From Paralichthys olivaceus (lineage: Eukaryota; Chordata; Actinopteri; Pleuronectiformes; Paralichthyidae), in NCBI RefSeq assembly GCF_024713975.1, contig NC_091105.1, forward strand, positions 20,220,439 to 20,284,438: a stretch of 64,000 nt of DNA, in the 5' to 3' direction. Shown here piece after piece: positions 47,601 to 61,140 of this stretch. Positions within the stretch are counted from its first letter, which is position 1, and every line of letters starts with the position of its first letter. The translations under genes were made by a program, and so were the position numbers. The notes under the pieces are model-generated. The model was given only the letters and a program-made list of their open reading frames with translations, did not search any database and was not told the origin of the DNA.

Positions 47601-50600
47601 AGGACTACCACTTAAATAACATATCCATTACATAGCATCATTACTGCACTGGTGTGTCTTGGGTTGGTCCCAGTAAAATGTTGCTACAAGATGTCAAATT
47701 GTGTCAATTGTTGCAATGCCACCGACACGAGGGAGCTTGCACTCGCCGTACTGACTGCAGGAATGTCAACCAGGCTGCAGAATTGAATATCCATCATTCA
47801 GCCACCAGCTGCTTAAGGTGAAGTTCGGCAAAACTACGAACCCTTTGCACGCTCCCCGACCATGTGCCACTACACCAGCACAAGACCAAATCAAACAAGG
47901 AGTTGTGAAATTGGACCACTGACCCCCATGTTGTTTAAATGTCTGTACGTGTGCTCCAGATGAACACTTCCTAGGCATGTCTTTTTTTTTTTTTTTTGTA
48001 GTTTCTCATCTACAGTGATTTTTAATACCTATAATACTATAATGTAATTACAATTTAAAAGCTCTTGCATGTTGTATTTCTATTACTGCTTTTACACCAC
48101 AATGAGCAGGTATACAGGTATTTTTGAACCCTGGGTGAACCTGCTAAAAAATGCCAGTAGCATAGTTTGCCTCTTTCTATATAATTTTATATATATTTTT
48201 TTTTCATTCCTAAAGACTTTTGTATAATTAGAATATTATTTTTTAGCACCCGCTAGGTATTAGCAACAGCTTTGCCACTATTGTTTATTGTCTCCCTCTG
48301 ATAAAGCAGCAACCCCCCCCCCCTCCGAAAATGACTAATGGGCCCTTCTCTCAAACATTCCCAGTGAACCGCTGTAACATAAGTAACACACACATCATAA
48401 ACTACAAGCCAACTGTCCACCTTCATTTATACAAAATAAACATAACTTCTCAGTCAATGTGTTTTCCTGTCAATCGTCTGCCCCAGATTAGCTCGTTATC
48501 TGCAAGAAACACTGTCAGACAATTTCAATAGCCCTTGCGAGCATGACTAACTCATGCAACATCTGGCGGCACGATGACTGTTAACAATCTGATCTCACAC
48601 GTCATTTATATAAATTCTGTTTGATTATCCTGCACTTTCTTCTCTGCTAGACTGTATATCAGGGTCTTGGGTATTATAAAACACTTTTGATGTCACATGC
48701 AGCTTAAACTGAAACACATTAAGCATTGGTTTACAATAGCTAGTGCACAAGCTATCCAAATAAATCCTTCTAAACAGAGAGATATGTGTTTTCATGCAAC
48801 TCTTGGTTTATAATTTAGAACCAACTCTTGAGGCTCTGTGATACTTTATTTAAATGAATACGACAGACTGAGTCTTGTTCATTTTCCACTTTCTAACTAC
48901 CGTAAACGAACAAACGCCTACAGGAACAAATGGAGCGGATCACCTCACAGCTGGATGTTTCGCCTCTGACATCCTAAGAGGTCACAGTACGTTGAGAACC
49001 ACTGCATGGCTGAGCAAGACAAGGAAAGAAGGCAATTCAGTCGAGATAGACTTATTTTTATGCAACTTTACCAGAAATAATAGCTGCTTAACACCTTATG
49101 GTGAGTAAAACAAGTGATTTTCCCCATTGAAGTGCTATGGTGGAACAACCATCAGTGACCCAATATATATATATATATATATAATATATAATATAAGAAA
49201 TATACATACAATAAATTGTAATATATAAAATAGTGATTTCATACAATGGATTATATTATTTGTTTTATATGTTTAAACTATTTCATGAATCAAGTGTAAT
49301 TTTAAATGAACATTTATCCAGCATCAACCAAAGTAATTTCCTGTTGTCTTAAAATCTGAACTGCACAACAATAGGAATTTTTACAGTTTTCCATTTTTCC
49401 AGTAGACTGATGTGATAACAGTTTGTTTTTGCAAAAACATTCATAATTCAAAACAGAAGTCTTGTTTCATTAGTTGGGTTAATTGCATATAATTACTTCA
49501 ATATTAATAGCGTCTATTTTAGCTACATTATGCTGCAAAATGCTTGGCTACACTATAGAGCAGACAACTGTCTGTGTGTGATCTGAAACGAGGTGGTTTA
49601 CTTTTATCAACAGAAACCCTTTCATTGTTCAGCCCCCAATAAAAATGAGCCGCCTGTCATTCCAAATTACACAACATTATCTCTGATTTGGCAGATCACA
49701 CGAGGAAATCATGTGAAGAACAAAAAGCGAGCCATGTTTCTCTTCACGTGGAGAGAGCAAGGGTGCGTGGCTTAGTGAGCGAAGCCAACTGCGGTGCGGG
49801 TACAAATACCCAGAGGAATAGCTAGTAACTGGTGTGACAGGAGGGTTAACTGCTCTGTGATCAAAAACCACTTGCATCTTCTTTTTTTTTTTTTTACGTA
49901 GAGGGTGGAAATGTTGATCAGAGAGCTTTTATGAATACAACATAATAGCTCTCCCCAGTGCCGGGAGAACATCCTCTAACGAACAAGACATTTCTACAGA
50001 TATACAGTCGACCATAACAGGCACTGTATGCTTTTCAATTAATGTGCCCACCTGTAGGGAGTGAGAGTGTAGACCTGTCAGAGATCTGACACTGTTCCCT
50101 GGTGAACAGGAGCACTGAATTATTGAGAAGTAAACCTGTTTTATTACAACTACTTTCACAGCCAGGTGGTACTTTTTCCTTGCTTATCATTTTTATCATC
50201 ACCACCACTACTACTACTAATATTGCATGTTGCTTAAGACAGACTCAGATCAAACAATTATGTAGAATAGTTACAGGTCAACAAGCATCAGATTTGAGGT
50301 GGTTTGCAGGAATCCACTGCTCCAGGTTTTCTTCTCCCATCACCTCAACTTTGGAAACCGACCAACACCAAGTATCAATCTGATACCAGGGCTCGGTTTT
50401 TCTTATAATGTACAGCCTGTCCTCCTTACTGCATGGATTTCATTGCACTTGTTTTATGTGAGGTCAGTGATAATTGCAGAACCACAGGCTTAGCTGGAAG
50501 CCCTCTATAGCTCAATGAATAATAACATCAACATTTAAACTGTATGCAAAATGTTTTGGTTCCATGGCCGATACACAATATGCTTAAAGATAGTATCAAT

Positions 50601-50879
50601 ACCAGCCTGGGGTATGGAACAATTGCATGTGGATAGAGATCAATTTACCTAAGGTGTACAGGATGCTCAAATAATGTCAAAGAACCTAAAAACAACAATA
50701 GACATTCTGTATTCATTGTTATGATATAAAGACAGAAGACACAAGTGGGTAGGGGGTGATGAACAAGAGGCTGCGTTTGACTAAAAACATCTAAGGCACT
50801 GGGGTAATAAACTGTTTAGGTCTTTGTAATTACCCACGAAAGAAAGGTTATGTTTTCATCTGCATTTGTCTGTCAGTTA

Positions 50880-51170
50880 TAGAGGTTATGCAAAAAGTAC
50901 CGGACGGATTACCATGAAACTTGGAGAAGGGAAATAACCCAATCAATTTGGGTGTGGATCCGGATCAGCCGACAGGGCCAGGATGTAATTTTCACTCTCT
51001 TTAACATTTTTTACGGCTAATTTCAACGCGTCCACTGATATCTCAAACAGTAATTCATGGATCTTGTCCAGAAGCTGTACACAAACAACTACACTTGCTG
51101 GCGTTACACAGTGCGACCTGTGAAGATACCATGGCCTGGATGCTGGCGAATCTTCACAGATGTACAAAAT
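50880..51170 (+). repeat. Dispersed repeat upstream of the CpG island
   Basis: Third copy of the 25,975-26,275 family: ggattaccatgaaacttgga, tctttaacattttttac and cagtaattcatggatcttg. Confidence 0.7.
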
Positions 51171-51479
51171 CAAATCAGGCATGTTTAGGGGACTGAAATT
51201 TATTCATGTGTAAGATTCCGTGTGTATTATTATTATACGGCGTGTGACATGTTTGATGCCCATGATGTACACGGTTATGTTCATGCCTCTGTCTGGTGAC
51301 AGTTTATCTTGAAGTACAACATGAGGTATGAAATACAAAGATACAGATCAGGCAGCCACTATCCCTCCATATGATCTCCCTGGGTTCACTGAGGACATGT
51401 CTTCCCTGGTACACAGCCAAAGTTGATACAGTGAATAAAAAGATGTCTGACTTTTTTAAACTGCTGCTGCAGTGACACA

Positions 51480-52600
51480 CGCCAGTGCTCCAGAGTGTGT
51501 GTGTGTGTGTGAGCTGTGGTCTCGGAGGGGAGGAGGCGTCACCAGGGGTAACGTTACGCCTACATCACGGACACGCACACGTCGAAGTGTACAAACAGCG
51601 TCGCACTGGAGAAAGTTGCGGTGTAACCTCGGCACCGGAGAGTGAGCGCGGACACACACCGGCCGAGCTGCGGGGGTTTCCACCGGCCGAAGCCCCGAGA
51701 TGTGACAAGAGGGGCGCAGAAAAACACTCTCCCCAAATGTCCCCCCCCCCCTTCTCTCCCTCCCTCCCTCCCTCCCTCGCCATCGACGTAACAACATGTC
51801 GGCAAAGGACGGCCATGTTTTGCTGGTTATGTCGACACGGGGAGGAGGAAAAGTGAGGCACGGCGCCTCTCCTCGCTGCCTCCGCGGTCACCTCGTCTCA
51901 AAGTGAAACTTGAACGCGGCGGCGAAAAACGTCCCCGTAAACAAGTTGGCGGCCACGCCGTGTGGGTGGTGCAGGTGGAGGCGTCAGGGGCAGGCAAAGT
52001 TCATGCGGCGAGACAAGTTAAAATATTTATGCAGAGCCGTGTGGGTGTTTGGGAGCCAGGCGGGGGCAGAGGGAGCGAAGAGCCGCAAACAAACAAACTA
52101 CACGCAGTTAGAACTTGGAGAGCAAGGGGGGGGGGACTTTTCAGCAGGGAGCCGAGACACAAACAAGACACCAGCAGTTTGTCCATTTCTTACCTGGCCG
52201 CCGTGTTGTTGTTTTTTTGGCGCGATGCTCAGGCGGTGCGGGTACAAATCCCACCGCCGCCGTAAACCCACGAAATGAGCCGAGTCTCCGCTTCTACACG
52301 GTCGCGCGGCGGCGGCCCGATAGTCGAGCAGACAACAGGCGACAGGAAAGGAAAAATTGGCGATCACAAGGAGGATCTACGCCAAAAGCCACATGATCGC
52401 CGACGTCAGAGTACGTATTTGCATGCCGTACCGGAGCGCCGGTGTCCGTCCATGGCGGGTCCATAGCGTCGAAGCCGGGGAAAGTGCGGCGGCAGGCGGG
52501 GGAAAGTTTAACAAGTGTGCGTCCAGGCAGCGGGAGGAGTCCTGGAGGCTGCGTGAAGCGTGCCCGCTGCTGGGGGGGGAATGAATGAGCTGCGAGTCGT
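51480..52600. promoter_or_regulatory. CpG island, probable ZHX2 promoter
   Basis: CG dinucleotides are dense (aacgttacgcc, cggacacgcacacgtcgaag, gaacgcggcggcg, cggtcgcgcggcggcgg), in clear contrast to the AT-rich flanks. Near its right edge are a CRE-like GACGTCA (52402-52408) and a perfect octamer ATTTGCAT (52417-52424). The nearest gene lacking a promoter is ZHX2, whose first coding exon lies 15 kb left on the minus strand. Transcription to the right, or in both directions, is possible. The open frames over the island (for example 51485-51856 and 51903-52265) are by-products of GC-rich DNA. Confidence 0.6.
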
Positions 52601-52687
52601 GGCCGTCAAGTTTCGCCTGTCCTGATGCCTGCTGCCTGCCTGGAGCTCATTGAATATGTAAGCATGAGAGGGGGCGTTTCTTACTCA

Positions 52688-52710
52688 CCCCCCCCCCCCC
52701 CCCCCCCCCC
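52688..52710. repeat. Poly(C) tract
   Basis: 23 consecutive C residues at the edge of the CpG island. The length is likely to vary or be misassembled. Confidence 0.95.
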
Positions 52711-52928
52711 AAACCCCTCCCTCCCTCGGTCACCCCGCCCACCCTGTCCCTGTCTCCCCCGCGTGTGCACGAGAGGTGTGGAGCTGCTGCAGTGCTGTCT
52801 CAAGTGGAAGCAGGTGTATCCTCCAACCGTGCACACAGCCTGCAGACACATCTGGATCCACCAGAGGTGAGCCTGAGGTCAGCTGATCCTCTCACAGTTG
52901 ACAGTTCTGAGAGAGACTGGCCTGACAT

Positions 52929-52930
<2 letters not shown>

Positions 52931-53016
<86 letters not shown>
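52931..53016. repeat. (CA)n microsatellite, 43 units
   Basis: 86 uninterrupted bases of CA, the longest simple repeat in the window. Frames through it translate to HTHT or CVCV runs and are artefacts. Confidence 0.98.
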
Positions 53017-53019
<3 letters not shown>

Positions 53020-53774
53020 CTCCCTCCTGCGCTCTCACACATACACACACAACAGTGACCTCCACTGGATCCGCACCAGAACTGATTCTGACCTTGGGCC
53101 CATGCGAGTTGTCACACCAGGCATGTAAGGACACGTTGAACATGTGCACTGCAGCACCAACAGAACAATGAAGAGGAAATGTTCCATCACCACCAGATAA
53201 AACTGAAAAATGGTTTCTCCTGCTCAGAGGACAGCACAGCAGATCAGAGTGATGGAAACCAAATGTTTTGCTGCCATGTGGCCTGAGCTTTAAGCGTCAG
53301 TCTCGGGTTGACACTGAGGTTCTCGTGGTTAGGGAGTAACACTATGTATTAGTGTTGCTTTGCAAATATTATGGCCAGTCAGTTTAAACAAAATCCATGG
53401 TCAGATCCTCAGGCATTTAAAAAATGTCTTGATTCCCTCAAGACATTATAGACACTGGTTAGACCAGAGAGAATAACATCAAGTAACGCAGATTAAATTA
53501 TTATACATCTGTATTGCATAGGATAATGTGGTGTTTATTTAAAACTAGTATTTCACAGTTTACTGTCTTCAGCTCTGCAACAGCATAATTGGCTGCTCAG
53601 AGGTCTGAGCTCATGTGTGGGATCAGCTGTTTTGGGCCATGCAGCCAAATGAAACCACAAATTATTTTGAATTTTAAATATGGTCACAAGGTCATTAATT
53701 TGAATTTTTCAACTGATGGGCCCTATCAAACAGCTGAAAGTGAAGTTACATAACCCAACCATCAATTTTCTTCT

Positions 53775-54150
53775 GACTTAAATGTCCAGTGTGTAAGATT
53801 TAGGTGAAAGGGAAGTATTGGCAGAAATTTAGTGTAGAATAATTCTCATGATGTTTTCGCTAGTTCCTTTTATATAAATTGTATAAATTGTAGTTTTCTT
53901 TACCCCAGAAAAGGCCCTTTATATTCAAATACTTTATATTTACATCGAGGGGACCCTCTATACAGAGGCTGCCATGTTTCTTAGTCCAGACTGGACAAAC
54001 TAAACACCTTTTGAGTTTTTATGACAACTGAAGCTACCACAGGTTCTTTTTCATGTTTGGAAGGAGAGGGTGAGGTGAGGGGTGTTCAGCTGCAACATGC
54101 AACACTATTTCAACACTAGATATCACACAATTCTACACACTGTACCTTGA
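53775..54150 (+). repeat. Teleost interspersed repeat
   Basis: Begins atgtccagtgtgtaagattt and contains attggcagaaatttagtgta, ccttttgagtttttatgaca, gaaggagagggtgaggtgag and ctagatatcaca, ending ttctacacactgtacctt. I recognise this as a common percomorph repeat. A related end (cactagatgtcactaaattt) occurs at about 190-210 in the ZHX1 intron. Confidence 0.7.
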
Positions 54151-57100
54151 AATCATGACTTATTATTATTATCATTATTATTATTGTGTGCACAGTGTAT
54201 ATTGCTCTTTCAGCCACAGTCCAGGGAGGTTTATCACTTATCAAACAATTCAAATGAAAATCTGAGAGAAGGTATTTCATGTGTCCAGTTTTAGGAAACT
54301 GACTGTTGAATAGAAGAGAACCTGATTAAATCAACCATCAGAGTAATAATTACAAAACACACCTATTTGTAAATAAAATTGTAGGTGAGAAGATAGTGCT
54401 GGTACAAAACGTCCAATCACCGAGCTAAAATCATGTTGCTTTTACTTATAAGGATGAATAAATTATAAATAAAATGCCAAAGTTCATATTTTATAGTGAC
54501 CTAAATCAGCATTTTAAATTAGTTTAGTTTCAAATTTGTATTATTATAAAACATTGGCTTCTGTGTTTAGCTTCAATTGCAAAAGAGAAAAACATTATTA
54601 GTCTGTTTATCATCTGTTTATATCATTGTCCCGGACGCCAATGTTTCTATCTTGAGGAATGTTTTTAGCCGTGTCAGGTGTAAATCAGGAATCATAGAAA
54701 TAAAACAGTAAGTAAAAATATAGCTGAGTGATAAATGTAACAAGGGTAGAATTTCATAAATACTGCTGATATATCTAATAACTGATTTGAAAGGTAAAGG
54801 TTGTAAAGCATGATTAAGATTTACATTCATACAAATACATTGCATTCTACATTTCCTTAATAAAATTCAAATGCAGTTTATTCCATGTAAAACTAACTGA
54901 ATATATTGTAACAAGACTGTAATCTGTTAATTGTATTTTTTTATTTGACCCTTCGGTAAAAAGGGGTGACGGTCACTCTGCTACCAGTTTTTAGCTGCTC
55001 CAACATCATTTCTCACTGCACCTTTACATCTCCTGCACTAGAGCAGAGGTACTGATCTTTTAAAAGCATATTGTTCTTTCAACTGATCACATCCAACCTG
55101 CCAGTTGATTATTTGAAAACACTGATGAAGGAAGAGTGAACTTGTTTAGGATGAGATGATCATGGTCTGAATTTAAGTTGCTGTGTCAACTTATGGTTTT
55201 GATCGTGTGTTTTTCCCTGAGAAATTTGAAAATATATATTTTTACACTTTGTGATTGAAATAAAAGGTCACTAGATGGTGCCAGATGGCTGTTCCATCTC
55301 TTGTGTAGAATTTCTAAACCTCCTAGTGGGACTGAATTGAATTGGTTGTACTGAGTGTTAAATGTGCATGGAGGACACTATAGTATAGCTATTAATTCAT
55401 ATGCTTATGTTATTTTGGGGCTATAGATTCAGACCATAAACTACTAATTGCAGTAAATGAAATCACTTATCAATTATATCTTTACAGCTAAGAAAAATGT
55501 AGTCCCTACTCTTAATTTCAACCACTCTCACATTCCTGAAAACATAAGACTTTTATATATTTTATTTTAGTACTTTAGTAACATGGCAGATTGTGACCAG
55601 ATTAAATCACTGGAGTGAACATTGAGTGAACAACAGGATGATCCATAGACTGTATGTAAAAATGAACATGACAGCTCACCAAAAGTAAAGCCAAAGCATC
55701 TTGATTGCCCTCTGGTGGCTGGCTGCAGTATAGGTCCTAAACCCTGCCTCCTCTCTCTTGTTCTTTTTAGATACTGCAGGTTCACATGTGTGTAGCTCAC
55801 AAATAATACTTTACCCACCTTTTTAAGAGTTCTCATTTTCAAGTGAGTCATGTTGACACACTAAAATCAAAGACCCACTATGCAATTCAAGTGATAAATC
55901 TGAGACAAATGGTTTAGCCGTATATTTGTCGGGCTAGCTAAGTGTAGCAATAAGGGTGATGGAGCTTAACGACAGCTCTCAGTTACAGCTAGCCCATTGT
56001 AGTGTTTCACTACTATCTTGAGATTATAGTCTACTATGTAATGGGAGTTTTGTAGTTCCATGACTTTTGCCAAGTTACTCACTTGCAGTGAATCCAGTGG
56101 GTGATCCTCTTCTGCCTTTTCCTGAATTTCTACAGACTTTCTAAGAGGTCAGGCAGATAAAGTCTGTACAAACTATCTGCAGAGTTCAGTGCATGTATGA
56201 AATCAGCTTTGGTGCGTAATTGTGAATAGGCTTGTACTGACTTGTTTGTATGTGTGTGTCTGCAGATTTTGCATGATCATGCCAGAGAGCACTTGTCCTT
56301 CCTCAGACAGCAAAGAGCTGGAATGTAATCAAGAAGCCGCTCTGTAACGATGCATTCACAGACAGCTCATCCTGTGGGGTTTTATAAATCCTGTTATCTC
56401 CCACTACAACCTCAAACCGAACTTCCCTTCCCACGCTTAGGTTCAGCCATGACACAGCTGTTCATACAACCATGATGGCGCAAATGCAGAGGAGGAGAAA
56501 AGATTAGTAAGCTGAAAAGAAATGATGAGTGTAAAGAGGATTAGCAACAAGAAAAGTATGGTTGTGACTTTTCCTTAGGTGACACAAGAGACCTGGCTGG
56601 AGTGATCATCCTGCCACAGCTGTGGTCCACAGTCCTCTGGCAGACTCCTCTGCTTAAAGACCTAGAAACCAAACAGGAGAAGGAGTTGAGTAGAAAACTA
56701 TAGTACAACAGAATACATTTAGGAAATGTCTGCTACTCAAACCCTCTCTCGGTCACAGAGAGAGTTTAATTAAGTCCAGAGGTTCTGGAGGTCATTTAAG
56801 TTCACTGTGATGGTAGATTTAGTAAATATGTAGAATCACATAAGGCTGGTCTCACAGAGGAGGGCCAAGCCATATGTTGGATTAAACTGTTTTACGGCAT
56901 AGTTCTGCTTTTCAAACAATACTTAAAATTGTCCTGTTGGCTCAGCTGGAGCCAAAATCCAACATTAAACTCTTGGCTCATCACTCTACTGTACACTGTT
57001 CACATGAACCTTGGATTGCAGAACAATAGTCATATAATCAGAGAAAATACAGAATTGAAAGTGTGTTTTTAAAGAATCCCAACTCTTGATATTAAACTGA

Positions 57101-60100
57101 TAAAGGAAAATCTAAATTTGAAAAGAAATTACACAGAAGAAACCAGATCACTGCTCCTCCTCTCCATCCCATTCTCTCCACTCCTTCTTCTCTTCCCTCT
57201 TATCCTCAGCTTTCTTTGATTTCAAATCTGCGTAAGTCTTTTGTTTGCGAGACAAAAACAGCATTCTTTCTAATTGAGCAAGGCAGCAGCACAATGCACA
57301 AAGCCTGGCATGATTTTCCCATGGCACACGAAAAGAGGAAGACGGCCATTTACCCAGCGATTCATCACCCCATTTCCATTTCTTTGAAATGCTTATCCTT
57401 GTGGTTTAGGGTATTGTCACTTCACAAAACCATGATATGAAAATATTCACCACAATGACACGAAGGAGAAATTTTGAAATTGCTTCCTCTCTATATTTTG
57501 TATTTGAAAAGTAAAGTGTTTCTTTTGTTGGAGTCTTCACTAGCACATTGCAAGTGATTGCACAGAGGTGCCTTCCAATATAAAATACCAGCCGGCAATC
57601 TATATATATCTATATCTATATCTATACACACCATTCAGCTAAAACAAAACATTAAAACTGGTAACTGGTTTTAATGTTGTGGCTGAATTGTGTTGGGAAG
57701 TTTCTCAGAGTCTGACAGAGCGACCACTGTAATCATCAAACACACACATGGTTACAATCAGTCCATATGGCTTTAAGTAGCAGAGGGAGGGAGAGAGAGA
57801 GAGAGAGAGAAAAAGGAAAGCAGAGACAGTGAAGGCAAAACGAATAGGAGAAGTTGATCAAATTAAGCAGGCACCAAAGGATGAGCAGCGAACCAAGTGA
57901 AGAAGAGGGATAAGGGGCGTGGCACTTGCCTGTATTTCTGCATATAGCTGCAGTTGCATCATTAAGAACAAAAGTGGTCCATTTTTGAATTCTATAAAGA
58001 TATAATATATTCATGTAATATTCATAATAATTATTAACCTTTTTGGTCACTTTTTGGTTAATGATTGCCTTTTGCTGTGTAATGTCAATAAAACATTGAT
58101 TTATTACCAAATCTGCAAATCCAAGTGTTTAAAAACAGGTCAACTGGACTTGGTTGAGTTTCTTGATGTTTCACCTCTCATCCAAGAGGCTTCTTCAGTT
58201 TTGATTGACTCGCTTGGATATACCATGACATGGATGACTGAGAATCTCCACAGACCTAATCCGCAAACACGAATTATGTCTGATTCACATCAGATAGATT
58301 TTTCTCGAAGACAATATTTCCCACGATCCTATGTTGCTTCACAACATCATTGAAGTTCTATTGTTATGTTGATTGAGAGAACGCTAGTGGCCAGAGTCAC
58401 ATATCGTACGTTTACAGTCAGAGTCTTTCTGCTCATGAAAGATTGAGAGTATGATGTTCTCACAACTGTCTGTGCTTTTTGTGGATGATGACTGAAAATA
58501 TGTTGTTATTACAAAGTGCTCTCTCCTATCTCCAGAGAGCAAAAACCTTTATTCCAAAGGTTCCACTCCGCCCTCCTGTTATGACGTCTGAAAGGTGTTG
58601 GTGCAGGGCCATGGTTGGTGCTGTGAAGACTGCACCCTTTTGTTGTGGTGAGGAGGGAGCTGAGGTTGCCACAGTAAAGAAGGGTGGGAGAGAAGATGAC
58701 AAACAACAAAAGCGGTAATATTCTCAACCTTTATTCACGCTTGAGAACAGAATAAATTCAAAAAAGCTTTACAACCTAAGTTTACCTCAGCATGGGTCCA
58801 AGTGCAGGATGAGAACAACCTGCACACAGCAACAATGCTCCCTTTGTGGTTGTGTCTATGCAGCAAAAAAACCTCATCGGTAAAGTCAGTCCAGACATTT
58901 GCACGTGCATGTATCCCATCTCCTCCTTTGGTTTCAATGTATATCTGCCTGGTTTACATATGACGCATGATACACCTGGGCTGTTGGGCTGTAATCAAAG
59001 TATACAAGACCAACGTCATGTCATCTGTTGGAGAGTGGTGACTATTTACAGAATGTGTTTCCTTTTCATTTCTGTGTATATTGTGTTGCAGAAAGCCTCC
59101 CTCTTGCTTGTGTAATAGGAATTTAACATGCATCCAGCAGAAAGATTAAGACAAGCCTGTAAACAGAGCTGTGAATGCATCCAGTAAATAGTTTAGATGA
59201 AGTTTTTTATTGCAGGGTTTGGGAATAAGGCTATAATCTCCTGAAGAATACTAAACTACAACAATACTACATTTCGCTCTCTTGCTGTTTTTGTATGTGA
59301 TTCTCACTAAGTCACTAAAGTGATTACCTCTTTCACTTTCTTTGTCTTCCTCTCCGATCTGTAATTTGAAAACCACAACATGTTTTTAGTCCTTTATTTG
59401 TTTGTTAGTGTTATTTCATTCCCTGATTACAGATTTCTCAACTCTATTTTCCAGTTTCAACATATACATCCGATTTCAGAGTACAGGAGGAAGAAAAATA
59501 TAGTGTTAAAAAAAAGACAAATCAAGAAGTACCATCTGTATCCCCTAAACCTGCTACATTTTGAATTTAATTTCCCCTTGCCTTTTGGTTGTTGGATGAA
59601 AAATGCTGGTGTACATTTTCTCTGGATGCTGAAAAACCCTCCAGTAAGACGAAAAAGATTGCAAATTACCACGGGATACAGAATGAAAACAACACCACAG
59701 TGCTTCACCGCCTTACTCCCTTTTCTTTCGTTCCCACTCCTCTCTAGGTCGTTTTAACTTTTCGACCTCACCTTACCTGACCTTTCTTCCTTGTTCCTTC
59801 TCATTTCATGATCCTCGCTTTCGTCTTTCTCATCTACACCTCAGCACTAACTGTGGTCACCTCTGCATCAAAAGATTGCCCTGCCAGTCTTTAATTTTGT
59901 ACACCAACACTCCACAATAACAGACTAAACACAAGATGAAAAGACGGAAATGTAAAAATGTGAAAAGAACATCTTGTTCTCCTTACTGTCTTCCTCTCCT
60001 TTTTGTGTTTGCAAAAAAAACCCAAACATGAGCCTTCCAGCTGGGTGTGTTGCGTGTTTAAGAAATTTAATTGGCTCAAAAGTGGCTTAACGACCCTGCC

Positions 60101-60960
60101 GGCTAATGGTGTCCGTTTACAGCCAAGTGAACCAAACCCAGTGAACGAGTGAATGGGGGCACTGCTGTGACTGCAGCCTGGCCAGTCAACTTGAATTGGA
60201 CCCACCTGGGAAGCAGGATTTATTCCAGCTTGATTCACTCAGATTTACTGGTTTAATTGAATGGCCGACCCATGGTCACAGACACGGGTTAAACAGGCTC
60301 CCTGAATAATGAACGGGAAGAGGGGTGAATGGATATTTGGTCGTTGATGGGGAAAATTGTTTGAACCCTGAGAACATTGTTTGATGTCCAGTATGGGATC
60401 TGGAGTGCTACCTGATTTCATGCTGTTTCCTCTTGGTGTTGTGTAACAAATTCAGTTTGGGCTGGTCATTAAAGACCACTAGGCTAAGATGAATCGACAC
60501 TATACAGCTCTTTTTTCTTAAATCAAGACCACTGTAGCACTTTGTGTATGAAGGACAAAACAATTACGCAAGTATAAATAAATACATGTAGAAATAATGA
60601 AATAGCCTTTCATTGCAAACTACTTATTTTTCCATTGATTTCTGTATTTCTGTATTTGTGCATAATTATTCATCAATTTTGTATGTCTGTACTATCATGA
60701 TGAATGTATCTGTGTAGTTAAAAGGTTGCAACCTTTTCATGCATTATGGTCCAAGTTTTAATCTTCATATCACGTGATCTTGTTTTTTGGACAATGTAAT
60801 ATCTTATCAATAACAAGACATATTATCATCATATTCAGGTTCATAATCCTAATTTTGGTTATAACTTGCAAATGTTGACATGCTCCGATTTAGAAAACAC
60901 CTCACTGTCCGCTTGTTGTCCATTGCTGCAGCTCTTCTTTTCAGACTCTGTCTTGGTTTT
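54151..60960. other. Non-coding DNA beyond the CpG island
   Basis: No gene is supported. There is a fragment of the 12,490-12,830 repeat family (inverse orientation) at about 55,640-55,760. A TATATC-type tract lies at 57,600-57,628 and a GA tract at about 57,785-57,812. Two complex, AT-homeobox-motif-rich stretches (57,215-57,365 and 60,025-60,300) look enhancer-like but are unverified. Confidence 0.4.
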
Positions 60961-60984
60961 AGCTTTCGTCTCTTTAAGCCCCCC

Positions 60985-61140
60985 TCCTCCTCTGCTCTGA
61001 TTGGCTAGCTGGCCCACTCTATTGTGATTGGTCAACCACTTCAAGTGTGTGTAGGAAATGCCCACCTCTGCTGTCCCTTCACATGGCTTTGTTAGGGAGC
61101 GTGCCAGGCTGAACTACTGACGAGAGGTTTCAGGAGGAGC
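60985..61140 (+). promoter_or_regulatory. Promoter-like block with paired inverted CCAAT boxes
   Basis: Two ATTGG words (61000-61004 and 61027-61031) lie 27 bp apart, in ctctgattggctagc and tgtgattggtcaacc, the flanks preferred by NF-Y. More GC-rich sequence follows. No coding exon is recognised downstream inside the window. Confidence 0.3.

Larger units (their letters stand above)
36506..51450. other. Long non-coding stretch, inferred ZHX2 5' intron
   Basis: No reading frame here shows a protein family, splice context or length that supports a gene. I take it as intron between the CpG-island promoter at 51.5-52.6 kb and the first coding exon, since mammalian ZHX2 also has distant 5' exons. 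It holds repeats (listed separately), GA/GT tracts (about 38,772-38,797 and 42,653-42,690), AT-rich DNA near 49,160-49,270, and two X-box-like sites. Confidence 0.5.

Noticed and set aside
51456..52584. Many long overlapping open frames on both strands
   Set aside because: CpG-island DNA has few stop codons. No frame resembles a protein family and all overlap each other.
52765..53149. Open frames with HTHT / CVCV runs
   Set aside because: They are translations of the 86-bp CA microsatellite.
59380..59757. 125-codon plus-strand frame
   Set aside because: It is AT-rich and low-complexity in part, with no family resemblance or splice sites.
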